This document shows positions 51,035 to 58,910 of a stretch of 64,000 nt of DNA, one piece after another. Position 1 is the stretch's first letter. Every line of letters starts with the position of its first letter. The translations under genes and the position numbers were made by a program. A model generated the notes under the pieces. That model did not search any database, was not told where the DNA came from, and was given only the letters and a program-made list of their open reading frames with translations. This DNA is from Halorarius halobius. GTDB lineage: Archaea > Halobacteriota > Halobacteria > Halobacteriales > Haloarculaceae. Location of the stretch: positions 62,001-126,000 of the forward strand of contig NZ_CP101161.1 in assembly GCF_024298865.1 (NCBI RefSeq), in the 5' to 3' direction.

Positions 51035-52102
51035 ATGAAGGTCGCCCTGATAGGCGTCGGGCAAGCCGGCGGGAAACTCGCCGAGGCGCTCGCACGCAAC
51101 GACCTCGCGCGCGGGTCGGTGACCGGCGCAGTCGCCGTCAACACCGCTCGCACGGACCTCCAGTCCCTCCGGATAGACACCCACCTCGTGGGGCAGGAAC
51201 GCGTCGGCGGCCACGGCGTCGGCGGCGACAACGAACTCGGCGCCGAGGTGATGCAGGCCGACGCGACCGAAGTGATGGGCGAACTCGACGGTCGCATCAC
51301 CACCACCGCCGAGGCCATCGTGCTCGTCGCCGGACTCGGTGGTGGCACCGGCTCCGGCGGTGCGCCGGTCCTCGCCCGCGAACTCTCGCGGGTGTACGAC
51401 GTCCCCATCTACGCGCTGGGCATCCTCCCCGGCCAGAACGAGGGGGCGCTGTACCAGCAGAACGCCGGTCGCTCGCTGAAGACGCTCGCCCGCGAGACGG
51501 ACGCGACGATACTCGTCGACAACGACGCCTGGCACTCGGCCGGCGAATCCGTCGCCGAGGGGTACGAGGAGATAAACGCCACCATCGCCCACCGCATCGG
51601 TCTCCTGCTGGCGGCCGGCGAGAACGTCGACGGCGTCGCCGAGAGCGTCGTCGACACCTCCGAGGTAATCAACACGCTCCGTGGCGGCCGGCTCGCGGCG
51701 GTCGGCTACGCCAGCGCGGAGGCCAGCGACGAGGCCAGCGAGAACCTCAACGCCATCACCTCCATCACCCGGAACGCCCTGCTGACGGGGACGAGCCTCC
51801 CGGACGCGACGCAGGCGGAGGCGGCACTGCTGGTCGTCGCCGGCCGGCCCGACCGCATCTCGCGCAAGGGCGTCGAGCGGGCCCGCTCGTGGCTCGAGGA
51901 GGAACTCGGGAGCATGCAGGTGCGGGGCGGCGACGTGCCGCTCGACTCCGACCGGCTGGCGGCGCTCGTGTTGCTGGGTGGCGTCGAGCGGTCGCCCCGG
52001 GTACAGGAGTTCATGGAGCGGGCGAAAGCCGCCTCGCAGGAGCGCGAGCAGGCCGAGGCGACGGAGTCGCTGACCAGCGACGAACTCGACGACCTGTTTT
52101 AG
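51035..52102 (+). CDS. cetZ: CetZ tubulin-like GTPase
   Basis: 355 residues. VALIGVGQAGGKLAEAL opens the Rossmann fold, and GLGGGTGSGGAPVLARELS (about 101-119) is the tubulin/FtsZ signature. YDVPIYALGILPGQNEGAL and VDNDAWHSAGESVAEGYEEIN (order of motifs) are typical of the CetZ branch. The C-terminus is acidic (LTSDELDDLF). CetZs act in haloarchaeal cell shape and motility, not division. The length is near that of shorter CetZ paralogues. Divergent from the pilus-like operon over 72 bp. Its stop overlaps that of the convergent phosphatase-like gene by 4 nt. Confidence 0.92.
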   Translation: MKVALIGVGQAGGKLAEALARNDLARGSVTGAVAVNTARTDLQSLRIDTHLVGQERVGGHGVGGDNELGAEVMQADATEVMGELDGRITTTAEAIVLVAGLGGGTGSGGAPVLARELSRVYDVPIYALGILPGQNEGALYQQNAGRSLKTLARETDATILVDNDAWHSAGESVAEGYEEINATIAHRIGLLLAAGENVDGVAESVVDTSEVINTLRGGRLAAVGYASAEASDEASENLNAITSITRNALLTGTSLPDATQAEAALLVVAGRPDRISRKGVERARSWLEEELGSMQVRGGDVPLDSDRLAALVLLGGVERSPRVQEFMERAKAASQEREQAEATESLTSDELDDLF

Positions 52103-53442
52103 ACCAGCGAGGCGCCGTCGAACTCCGAGCGGTCCGCCTCCAGGTCCAGCAGGTCGAGAATGGTCGGCGCGATGTCGTAGAGGTCGACGTCCTCGATGCG
52201 GGCGTCGCTGTCCTCGACGAACAGGCTGGCGTTGCCGAAACTGTGCATCCCGTTGCGCGGACCCGTGTCGAACACGTCGTCGTGGCCCTTGAACCCGGCC
52301 TTGAGGTCGAACCCGTGGTTCGGGATGACGACCAGGTCGGGCGCGATGTCGTCGTGGTCGCCGCGGAACGCCTCCTCCTTCGTGACGACGCGGTCCGCGA
52401 CCGGGTTGCCGTCCGGGCCTTCGAGCGCCTCGAGTTCGGCCTGCAGTTCGTCGCGGACCGCCTCGTACTCCGATTCGGGGACCGACCCGCGCGGCTCGCG
52501 GCCCTCCAGGTTGACGTAGAAGCGGCCGGGGATGAGCGAGTAGGCGCGCGTCTCCTCGGCGATATCCGACAGCGCGTCGTGGTCGTCGTCCTGGTACTCG
52601 AGCCAGCCCTCCTCTTCGAGCCACGCGTTCAGGTGGACCTCGTAGTCGAGGGTGGTGAACCCGTGGTCGCTGGCGACAATCATCGTCACGTCGTCGGGGA
52701 GTTGCTCGCGAAGCTTCCCGAGATACTCGTCGACCTGCCGGTAGAAGTCCAGGAACTCCCGTTTGTACTCCCCGTCGCGCTCGTAATGTTCGAACAGGAA
52801 GTGGTTGACGCGGTCGGTGGTCATGAACACGCCGAAGAACAGGTCCCAGTCGTCCTCCTCGACGTAGTGCGAGAACGCCTCGTAGCGCTTCTCGAGCGTC
52901 TCGTGGGCGTCGTCGATGAACTCGGATTTGTCGTCGCTGTGGCCGAGTTTCGCGTTCACGTCGATGCGGTACTCCGCGTCCTCGAGTCGCTCACGGAGCT
53001 CGTCGGGGTAGGCGGCCTTCTCGACGCCGGGCGAGAGAAAGCCCGAGACCATCCGCTGGACGTTGCGCTGGGGCGGGAACGTCACGGGGACGTTCATCAC
53101 GGTGGCCTCCCGGCCGGCGTCGGTGACGCGGTCCCACAGACGGGTCGCCTGCACGTCACGGCCCATCGGCACGTACGTGTCGTACGAGCCTACCTCGCGG
53201 TCCTGGAATCCGTACACGCCCGTCTCGCCGGGGTTGACGCCCGTCGTGAGCGACGGCCAGCAGGCCGACGACTCCGGCGGCACGATCGAGTCGATGGGGC
53301 CCGCGGCGCCGTCCGATGCCAGTTCCGTCAGGTTCGGGAACACGTCGGGGTTGTCCGCGACCAGGCTGTACGGAACGCCGTCGATGCCGAAGAAGGCGAC
53401 CCGCGGGCCGTCGCTCCCGCGGAGTCGGTCGAACAGTCCCAT
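52099..53442 (-). CDS. Alkaline phosphatase-superfamily enzyme (type I phosphodiesterase/NPP)
   Basis: 447 residues from MGLFDRLRGSDGPRVAFFG. VAFFGIDGVPYSLV begins the metal site (Asp), and VPPESSACWPSLTTGVNPG holds the nucleophile region with several Ser/Thr. ASDHGFTTLDYEVHLNAWL and PGRFYVNLEGREPRG follow, then PDLVVIPNHGFDLKAG; the C-terminal GMHSFGNASLFVED supplies further ligands. Similar enzymes cleave phosphodiesters or activated phosphates. A related protein lies with agl genes in other haloarchaea, so a lipid- or sugar-phosphate target is possible. Promoter contains the palindrome AGAAGCTTCT at about 53469-53478. Confidence 0.85.
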   Translation of the reverse strand: MGLFDRLRGSDGPRVAFFGIDGVPYSLVADNPDVFPNLTELASDGAAGPIDSIVPPESSACWPSLTTGVNPGETGVYGFQDREVGSYDTYVPMGRDVQATRLWDRVTDAGREATVMNVPVTFPPQRNVQRMVSGFLSPGVEKAAYPDELRERLEDAEYRIDVNAKLGHSDDKSEFIDDAHETLEKRYEAFSHYVEEDDWDLFFGVFMTTDRVNHFLFEHYERDGEYKREFLDFYRQVDEYLGKLREQLPDDVTMIVASDHGFTTLDYEVHLNAWLEEEGWLEYQDDDHDALSDIAEETRAYSLIPGRFYVNLEGREPRGSVPESEYEAVRDELQAELEALEGPDGNPVADRVVTKEEAFRGDHDDIAPDLVVIPNHGFDLKAGFKGHDDVFDTGPRNGMHSFGNASLFVEDSDARIEDVDLYDIAPTILDLLDLEADRSEFDGASLV

Positions 53443-53521
53443 GTGCCCGAGTGGTATGGCGGGCTACAAGAAGCTTCTTTTCACGGGCGGAACGCGCCTG
53501 GAGTCACCGGTAGCGGCAATC

Positions 53522-53623
53522 TCACTCGGCGGCGGCGTCCTCGTCGTCTGGCTCCGGTTCGAAGTTGCTCGGAACGACGGTGACGTGGTTCATGCCCAGG
53601 GTCGGACGCTCCTTTGCGGCCAT
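53522..53623 (-). CDS. 33-residue small acidic protein
   Basis: Starts MAAKERPTLGMNHVTVVPSN and ends in an acidic run (EPEPDDEDAAAE). The ATG at 53623 is about 27 bp after a TATA-like GGTATTTG, so leaderless expression fits. No cysteines or membrane segment. It seems real from its promoter and codon use, but I do not recognise the family. It is read in the same direction as the phosphatase-like gene, with 79 bp between. Confidence 0.5.
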   Translation of the reverse strand: MAAKERPTLGMNHVTVVPSNFEPEPDDEDAAAE

Positions 53624-53672
53624 GTCCTAACGATGCCGCTCGTGACCCAAATACCCACCCATAATCGCGGCA

Positions 53673-53694
53673 AATCGGGCACGAGAGCCCGATT
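53673..53694. repeat. Perfect inverted repeat in divergent gap
   Basis: AATCGGGC-ACGAGA-GCCCGATT: 8-bp arms and a 6-nt loop, about 50 bp upstream of the 33-residue gene and 120 bp upstream of the next plus-strand gene. It sits before an A/T-rich run (AATTATTATT, about 53704-53713). Could be an operator or an RNA hairpin; its position in non-coding DNA favours the operator. Confidence 0.4.
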
Positions 53695-53814
53695 ACCTGG
53701 AGGAATTATTATTCACACGTGGCCATCCACACCGCGGCGAGTATTACCACTGCGTATCGGGAGCACCACGCGTGAAACCGCGTCGCTCTTGGTCCCGCGC
53801 GCCCCAGACTGGAC

Positions 53815-54420
53815 ATGAACGAGCGCGCCGTGCGCGCCCTCCAGTTCGTCACGCTCCAGCTGGTCGGGGCGGTCGCCGTCATCCACTTCGCCGTCGGCAC
53901 GGAGCAGTTGGCGAGTCTCGTGACCAACGGCCTTCTGGGCGAGTACCTCACCGGAGTGGTCCTCGAGCGGCCCCGCCCGCTACTGTTCGTCGTCTCCGCG
54001 GTGGCCCTGCTCGGTGGCGTGGTCGCGGCGGCCCGCGGCCGCATCGACCGGCGGACCGCCTACCTGCTCGGCGTCGCGGCGATGGGTACGTATCTCGTCG
54101 GCTGGGTGGCGTGGCACACGGTCCTCGACCACGGGTTCGCGCTGTCGGGCACCGGCGGCGTCGAGGGACACAGCCACGACGGCCTGCTCGGCACGCTCGC
54201 GTCCCACTACGTCGCGCCCCTGCTTGCGACCGTCGGCGCGGCGACCACGGAGGGCGGCTCCGCCCGAACCCTGCTCGGCATCGTCTCGAAGACGCTCGAA
54301 CTCGGTGCGCTGGTCGGTCTGCTCGCGCTCCTCCGGGTCGACCCCGCCGTCGAGGGCGGGGGGCTCGGCGTGGGACTCTCGCGGCCGCAGTCGGCGACCG
54401 ACGACGCCGAGGAGCGGTAG
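53815..54420 (+). CDS. Conserved polytopic membrane protein
   Basis: 201 residues. Five membrane helices at about 8-30, 44-67, 80-101, 130-150 and 160-178. Histidine-containing loops (VAWHTVLDHGF, EGHSHDG, LASHYVAPL) may bind metal. No transporter or enzyme motif recognised. The ATG at 53815 has an A/T-rich block about 100 bp upstream and a closer GAGTATTAC about 70 bp upstream, so the mRNA may have a leader of about 45 nt. One nucleotide separates its stop from the end of the convergent subtilase gene. Confidence 0.75.
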   Translation: MNERAVRALQFVTLQLVGAVAVIHFAVGTEQLASLVTNGLLGEYLTGVVLERPRPLLFVVSAVALLGGVVAAARGRIDRRTAYLLGVAAMGTYLVGWVAWHTVLDHGFALSGTGGVEGHSHDGLLGTLASHYVAPLLATVGAATTEGGSARTLLGIVSKTLELGALVGLLALLRVDPAVEGGGLGVGLSRPQSATDDAEER

Positions 54421-54421
54421 C

Positions 54422-55978
54422 TCAGGTGCTCGTCCGGTTGACCTCGGAGTAGCGGACGCGGTCGCCGGCCAGCACGTACGCGGTCCGCGCGTCGACGAGT
54501 CCGTTACCGGCCGCCACGTCCGGCCCCGCCGGCCCCACGTCGCGGGCCGACGCGGTGAGGATGGTCCGGACCTGCCCGGGCGTCAGCGACGGGTAACGAG
54601 CCACGAGCAGTGCCGCGGTGCCGGCCACGTACGGTGCGGCGTAGGACGTGCCCTCGCCGTCGGTGACGCTGGTGGCGGCGACGCTGTCGGGCGCGACGAG
54701 GTCGACGCCCGTGTGCTCGCCGACCGGGCCACGCGAGGAGAACGGCGCGACGGAGCCGTTCTCGTAGGCGCCGACCGCGAGGACCGAGCGGGCCGTCGCC
54801 GGCGCAGTGATGCTCCCGTTGGCGACCGGTGCGCTCAGTCGACGGTTGGTGAACAGTTCCAGTTCGTGGCTCCCGGAGGCGTCGTGTGCCTGCACCGCCA
54901 CGTAGTACCGACCGCGAGGCACCCTCGCGTCGACCCGCTCGACCGGCGCCCCGTCGCCGGTCTGGCGGGTGGCCGAGCGGGCCACCACCTCGTCGTCGCC
55001 GGGGCGAATCCGCATCAGATAGAGGTCGTAGTCGGCCGCGGAGTCGTCCCAGCGGAGCGCGAGGTTCACCTCGCCGCTCATTGGCTCGCCGGCCGCAAGC
55101 GCGTTGCCCTGCTCGCTCCCGAACGAGACCCACTCGCCGTGGCCGCCGTCGTCGGTCCCCTCCCAGTGGCGGTTCCCGTAGTTGCCGGCGGCGGCCACGA
55201 ACACCGTCTCCTCGGCGGTGGTGGCGGCGATGCGGGCGACGGCACCGCTCCCGTCGCCCGGCTGACCGAAGTAGCTCCCCGCGTCGACGATGACGTCCGC
55301 ACCCGACGCCTCCAGCCACTCGACGGCACGGCGGTACTCCTCCGGCGTGGTCGTCGGCCCGACGGAGGCGAGATGCAGGGTCGCGTTCGGCGCGGTGTCG
55401 GCGACGACGCTGGCGACGGCGGTGCCGTGGACCCACTCGTCGTCGCCGTCGAAGCTCCGGTACGCGCCGACGTGGCCGGCGATTTCGGGGTCGCTCGGCC
55501 GGAACCCGCGGTCGATGACGCCGACGGTGACGTTGTCGCCCCGGACGCTCCGGGCGTGGAGCGCATCGGCGCCGACCGCCTCGACGCCCGCGGCGGTGCT
55601 GGTGTCGACGCCGACCCCGCGCCGCTCGATGCGGATGGCCTCGATGCGCGGGTCCTGTGAGAGTTCGCGGACCCGGTCGAGCGCCACCCGGCCATGGAGA
55701 CGACGGGCGCCGCGGCGCGTGTAGACGCGCTCGACGCTGAGCCGCGCCCGCGGGACGGCCGCACCCTGCTTCAGTTCGATGATGACCTCCACCTCGTCGT
55801 CGACGGTGGTCGCGGCGGGCGTCCGCTCGTCGATGCCGAGCCGCTCCCCGAGCGACTCGACCGGCGGGCCGGTGTAGTCGGCGGGGGTCGGCTCCGGGAC
55901 CGACACCGCGAACGCCGCGACGGGCGCGGCTACCACGAGGAATGCGAGGAGCGCCCGTGCCACCGCCCCGCGGTGCAT
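54422..55978 (-). CDS. Secreted S8 subtilisin-like serine protease
   Basis: 518 residues. A Sec-type signal (ALLAFLVVAAPVAAFAVS) precedes a propeptide-like region (VEVIIELKQGAAVPRARLSV). Catalytic residues: Asp in TVGVIDRGF at about 154, His in DEWVHGTAVASVV at about 183, the oxyanion Asn in VAAAGNYGN at about 267, and Ser in GTSYAAPYVAGTAALL at about 444. Between Asn and Ser there is an insertion of about 100 residues (around 280-375) with LALRWDDSAADYDLYLM and GRYYVAVQAHD, a pre-peptidase-like beta domain. No C-terminal anchor. Leaderless promoter likely (see regulatory entry). Probably an extracellular protease. Confidence 0.9.
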   Translation of the reverse strand: MHRGAVARALLAFLVVAAPVAAFAVSVPEPTPADYTGPPVESLGERLGIDERTPAATTVDDEVEVIIELKQGAAVPRARLSVERVYTRRGARRLHGRVALDRVRELSQDPRIEAIRIERRGVGVDTSTAAGVEAVGADALHARSVRGDNVTVGVIDRGFRPSDPEIAGHVGAYRSFDGDDEWVHGTAVASVVADTAPNATLHLASVGPTTTPEEYRRAVEWLEASGADVIVDAGSYFGQPGDGSGAVARIAATTAEETVFVAAAGNYGNRHWEGTDDGGHGEWVSFGSEQGNALAAGEPMSGEVNLALRWDDSAADYDLYLMRIRPGDDEVVARSATRQTGDGAPVERVDARVPRGRYYVAVQAHDASGSHELELFTNRRLSAPVANGSITAPATARSVLAVGAYENGSVAPFSSRGPVGEHTGVDLVAPDSVAATSVTDGEGTSYAAPYVAGTAALLVARYPSLTPGQVRTILTASARDVGPAGPDVAAGNGLVDARTAYVLAGDRVRYSEVNRTST

Positions 55979-56003
55979 GTTCCCACGGTTCTTGCGCGTG
56001 GTT

Positions 56004-56092
56004 GCTTAAAAACATTCACCACCTGTGGGACGCTAGGCCGTGGCTCGCAACGTCAAAATGTGGCGTCTGACGGTCGGATATGGCGTCTGACG
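56004..56092 (-). promoter_or_regulatory. Subtilase promoter with two 12-bp direct repeats
   Basis: GTTTTTAAGC (complement of 56004-56013) is a TATA box about 30 bp before the protease ATG. Further upstream TGGCGTCTGACG occurs at 56061-56072 and again at 56081-56092, 20 bp apart start to start, on one helix face. A half-site-like CGTCA at 56051-56055 pairs with TGACG in the repeats. The site lies 50-85 bp upstream of the TATA box, where an activator would bind. Confidence 0.5.
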
Positions 56093-56103
56093 CTACGACG
56101 TGG

Positions 56104-56709
56104 CTACGCCTGGTAGCGCCGGACCGCGGCGACGCCCGCAAGCACCAGCAGGCCGCCAGTCAGGAACAGCAGTCCCGGCGGGACGCTGGGCGCGACGAGG
56201 CCGCCCGAGCCGCCGAAGTCGGCGGTGAACCGTGGAATCGTCTCCGGAGTGGCCGCCCCGGACGAGAGGGTGACGAACCACTCGACGAGGAGACTCGCAA
56301 GCGCCAGCACGCCGATGACGGGCAACAGGTCGCGGAGCGCGTCGACGACGCCGTCCGATTCGGTGGCGTCCTCGTTGCCCACGAACACGACCATCGGGTC
56401 CTCGCTGGGCGCGTACACGTTCATCTCGCGGCCCTTCGAGGAGTAGCGGGTCTCCGCGACGCGCACGAGACCGGCCTCCTGGAGGTTGCCGAGGTGGTGG
56501 CGGGCGTTCTGGAGCGAGGTGTCGACCCCATCGGCGACCTCGGAGGCGGTCTGGGGCTCGTCGTGGAGAGCGGTCAGGATGTTCCGCGCGGTGTCCGAGG
56601 AGAGCGACGACAGGAGTTCACCCGCGTCGTCGCTGTCGAGCCAGAGAGCCTGGAGTTCCCCGTTCTGCTCCGGGGATGCCTCGGACTGGGAGGGCAACAG
56701 CTCTGACAT
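56104..56709 (-). CDS. Membrane-tethered ArsR-type HTH regulator
   Basis: 201 residues. A winged helix spans about 25-100: ELLSSLSSDTARNILTALHDE, TASEVADGVDTSLQNARHHL, GNLQEAGLVRVAETRYSSKG. Two membrane helices follow at about 125-148 (LLPVIGVLALASLLVEWFV) and 172-196 (GLLFLTGGLLVLAGVAAV), separated by about 25 residues that would be outside. The DNA-binding part is inside, so the protein is fixed to the membrane. Leaderless (TTTTTAATAG 26 bp upstream). It precedes the subtilase gene on the same strand by 125 bp that contain the direct repeats. Confidence 0.85.
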   Translation of the reverse strand: MSELLPSQSEASPEQNGELQALWLDSDDAGELLSSLSSDTARNILTALHDEPQTASEVADGVDTSLQNARHHLGNLQEAGLVRVAETRYSSKGREMNVYAPSEDPMVVFVGNEDATESDGVVDALRDLLPVIGVLALASLLVEWFVTLSSGAATPETIPRFTADFGGSGGLVAPSVPPGLLFLTGGLLVLAGVAAVRRYQA

Positions 56710-56802
56710 TAGGTGGCATATGGAGGAGGAACTATTAAAAACTGAGGCACCTGGTACCGCGCTCCGAGGGATTTCACCCGATAGAGACGTGAAACGAACG
56801 AT

Positions 56803-58290
56803 TCAGTCCAGTTCGGCCCGGAGTTTCTCGTTGACGGTGCCGGGGTCGGCGGAGCCGCCGGTCTTTCCCATCACCTGGCCGACCAGGAAGTTGATTGCGC
56901 CGTCCTCGCCGGCGTGGTAGTCCTCGACTGCGTCGGGGTTCTCCTCGATGGCCTCCCGCACCGCGACGAGCACCTCGTCCTCGCCGGTCTTGCCGAGCCC
57001 CTCGCGCTCGACGATGGCGTCGGGGTCGTCGCCGGAGTCGAGCATCTCCCGCAGGACGACCTCCTCGGCGTTCTTCGTCGTTATCTCGTCGTTGGCGACG
57101 AGTTCCACCAGCCGCGTGAACTCGTCGAGTCGGCCCGACACGTCCGTAATCTCCATGTCGCGGTAGTTGAGTTCGCCCAGCAGGTTGTCCGCGACCCACG
57201 TCGCCGCCAACTCGGGGTCGAACCGCTCGGCGACGTCCTCGAAGAAATCCGCCACCTGCTTGGTCGAGGTGAGTTTGGAGGCGGCTTCCGCCGACAGGCC
57301 GTACTCCTCGCGGAACCGGCGGCGGCGGGCGTCGGGCAACTCGGGGATGGCGAGCCGCTGTTTCCAGTCCGAGACGCGGAGCGGCGGCAGGTCCGCCTCC
57401 CGGAAGTAGCGGTAATCCTTCTCCTCCTCCTTCGAGCGCATCGAGACGGTGATGCCGCGCGACTCGTCCCAGTGGCGCGTCTCCTGTTCCACCTCGCGGC
57501 CGCGGCGGACGGCGTTCTTCTGGCGCGTCTCCTCGTACGCGAGCGCCTTCTCGGCGCCCTTGTGACTGGAGATGTTCTTCACCTCCGTGCGGTTGGCGGA
57601 CTCGAGGACGTCGTCGGGGATGGAGCCGTCGTCGGCCACCTCGCCGGACGGCACGATAGAGAGGTTCGCGTCGACCCGCAGGGAGCCGTCCCGCGTGGAG
57701 TCGAACACCCCCAGATACTCCAGCACCTCCTCCAGTTTCGAGAGGAACGCCCGTACTTCGCCGGCGCCGCGGAACTCCGGGGCGGTGACTATCTCCATCA
57801 GCGGCGTCCCGGCGCGGTTGTAGTTGACCAGCGTGTAGTCGGCGGTGTCGATGCCGCCGCCGACGTGCTGGAGGCTCCCGGGGTCCTCCTCGAGGTGGGC
57901 CCGCTGGATGGTCACGGCACGGCTCTCACCCGCGGTGGAGAACTCCAGTTCGCCCTCTTGACAGACGGGCGCGTCGTACTGGGTTATCTGGAAGTTCTTC
58001 GGCAGGTCGGGGTAGTAGTAGTTCTTCCGGTGGAACCGCGTCTCGTCGGGGATGTCGGCGTCGATGGCCTTCCCCACCTTGACGGCGGCCTCGACGGCAC
58101 CCTCGTTGAGCACCGGGAGCGCGCCCGGCAGACCGAGACAGGTCGGGCACGTCCGGGTGTTCGGCTCCTCGTCCTCGCTGGCGTCGGTCGAACAGCCACA
58201 GAATATCTTCGTGTCGGTCTCGAGTTGGACGTGGACCTCGAGACCGATGACGGCGGCCAGTTCGCGGCTCTCCGCGGTCCCTGCGCTCAT
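56803..58290 (-). CDS. gatB: Asp-tRNA(Asn)/Glu-tRNA(Gln) amidotransferase subunit B
   Basis: 495 residues from MSAGTAESRELAAVIGLEVH. GLEVHVQLETDTKIFCGCS and RTCPTCLGLPGALPVLN hold the GatB active region with two cysteine pairs that can bind zinc. FHRKNYYYPDLPKNFQITQY, EEDPGSLQHVGGG and LVNYNRAGTPLMEIV are invariant GatB blocks. The C-terminal helical tail domain (about 340-490, DLAERFD region and NFLVGQVMGKTGG) binds tRNA. Phosphorylates and amidates mischarged tRNA with ammonia from GatA. gatA and gatC are not adjacent. Leaderless (GGCTAAAG 28 bp upstream). Confidence 0.97.
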   Translation of the reverse strand: MSAGTAESRELAAVIGLEVHVQLETDTKIFCGCSTDASEDEEPNTRTCPTCLGLPGALPVLNEGAVEAAVKVGKAIDADIPDETRFHRKNYYYPDLPKNFQITQYDAPVCQEGELEFSTAGESRAVTIQRAHLEEDPGSLQHVGGGIDTADYTLVNYNRAGTPLMEIVTAPEFRGAGEVRAFLSKLEEVLEYLGVFDSTRDGSLRVDANLSIVPSGEVADDGSIPDDVLESANRTEVKNISSHKGAEKALAYEETRQKNAVRRGREVEQETRHWDESRGITVSMRSKEEEKDYRYFREADLPPLRVSDWKQRLAIPELPDARRRRFREEYGLSAEAASKLTSTKQVADFFEDVAERFDPELAATWVADNLLGELNYRDMEITDVSGRLDEFTRLVELVANDEITTKNAEEVVLREMLDSGDDPDAIVEREGLGKTGEDEVLVAVREAIEENPDAVEDYHAGEDGAINFLVGQVMGKTGGSADPGTVNEKLRAELD

Positions 58291-58497
58291 TACCGTACGA
58301 TTCGGACGCGCCCGCTTTAGCCTAACGGAGCGGGCCAACCCGCCGCCGGCCCGCGGCGCGGAGCGGACCGACCCGGGGGTGGGGCGGATGTCTCACCATC
58401 TCCAAACGAAACGCCGCGAATCGGGGGGCTCCGACGTATCAGGAACTATGTCATTGTCTGACGCAACTTTAAGGGTGTCGCGGTTTGGGGTGTGGGT

Positions 58498-58887
58498 ATG
58501 GCCGGAAACAGGGTCGAGGAACTCGAAGAGAAGGTCCGGGAACTCGAGGCCACCGTCAGCGGACTCACGGACGAACTCGTCGAGACGAAGGACAGGCTCA
58601 ACCGCATCGAGGAGCGCGTCGGTTCCGACGACCTCGACGGCATCGTCGAGGGGAAGCCGTCGCGGGCCGAAGCGCGCCAGACGGCCTCCGGCGCGGGGCA
58701 GGCTCAACAGCAGGCTCAGCCCCAGCAGACGGAGTCGGAGCCGACCCCGCAGGAAGCAGTCGACGAGGCAGTCGAGCAGGCCGACGCCGACGCCGAAGCG
58801 GAAGCGGCGGCCGATGGAGGTAAAAGCGACGAGGCGGAATCCGAAGACGACAGCTCCGAACAGAGCGACGACATCATCGTCGCCTGA
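58498..58887 (+). CDS. Short coiled-coil protein upstream of smc (DUF7518-like)
   Basis: 129 residues from MAGNRVEELEEKVRELEAT. A heptad coiled coil runs over about 4-48 (VRELEATVSGLTDELVETKD, RLNRIEERV), followed by a Gln/Ala linker and a strongly acidic tail (ADADAEAEAAAD) ending DDIIVA. TTTAAG stands 27 bp before the ATG. The gene begins 23 bp before the smc ATG ends that gap, so the two are one operon. A small partner of SMC, perhaps ScpB-like in role but not in sequence, is an inference. Confidence 0.8.
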   Translation: MAGNRVEELEEKVRELEATVSGLTDELVETKDRLNRIEERVGSDDLDGIVEGKPSRAEARQTASGAGQAQQQAQPQQTESEPTPQEAVDEAVEQADADAEAEAAADGGKSDEAESEDDSSEQSDDIIVA

Positions 58888-58910
58888 GTCGGGGCCCCGC
58901 GAGCGCCCCC

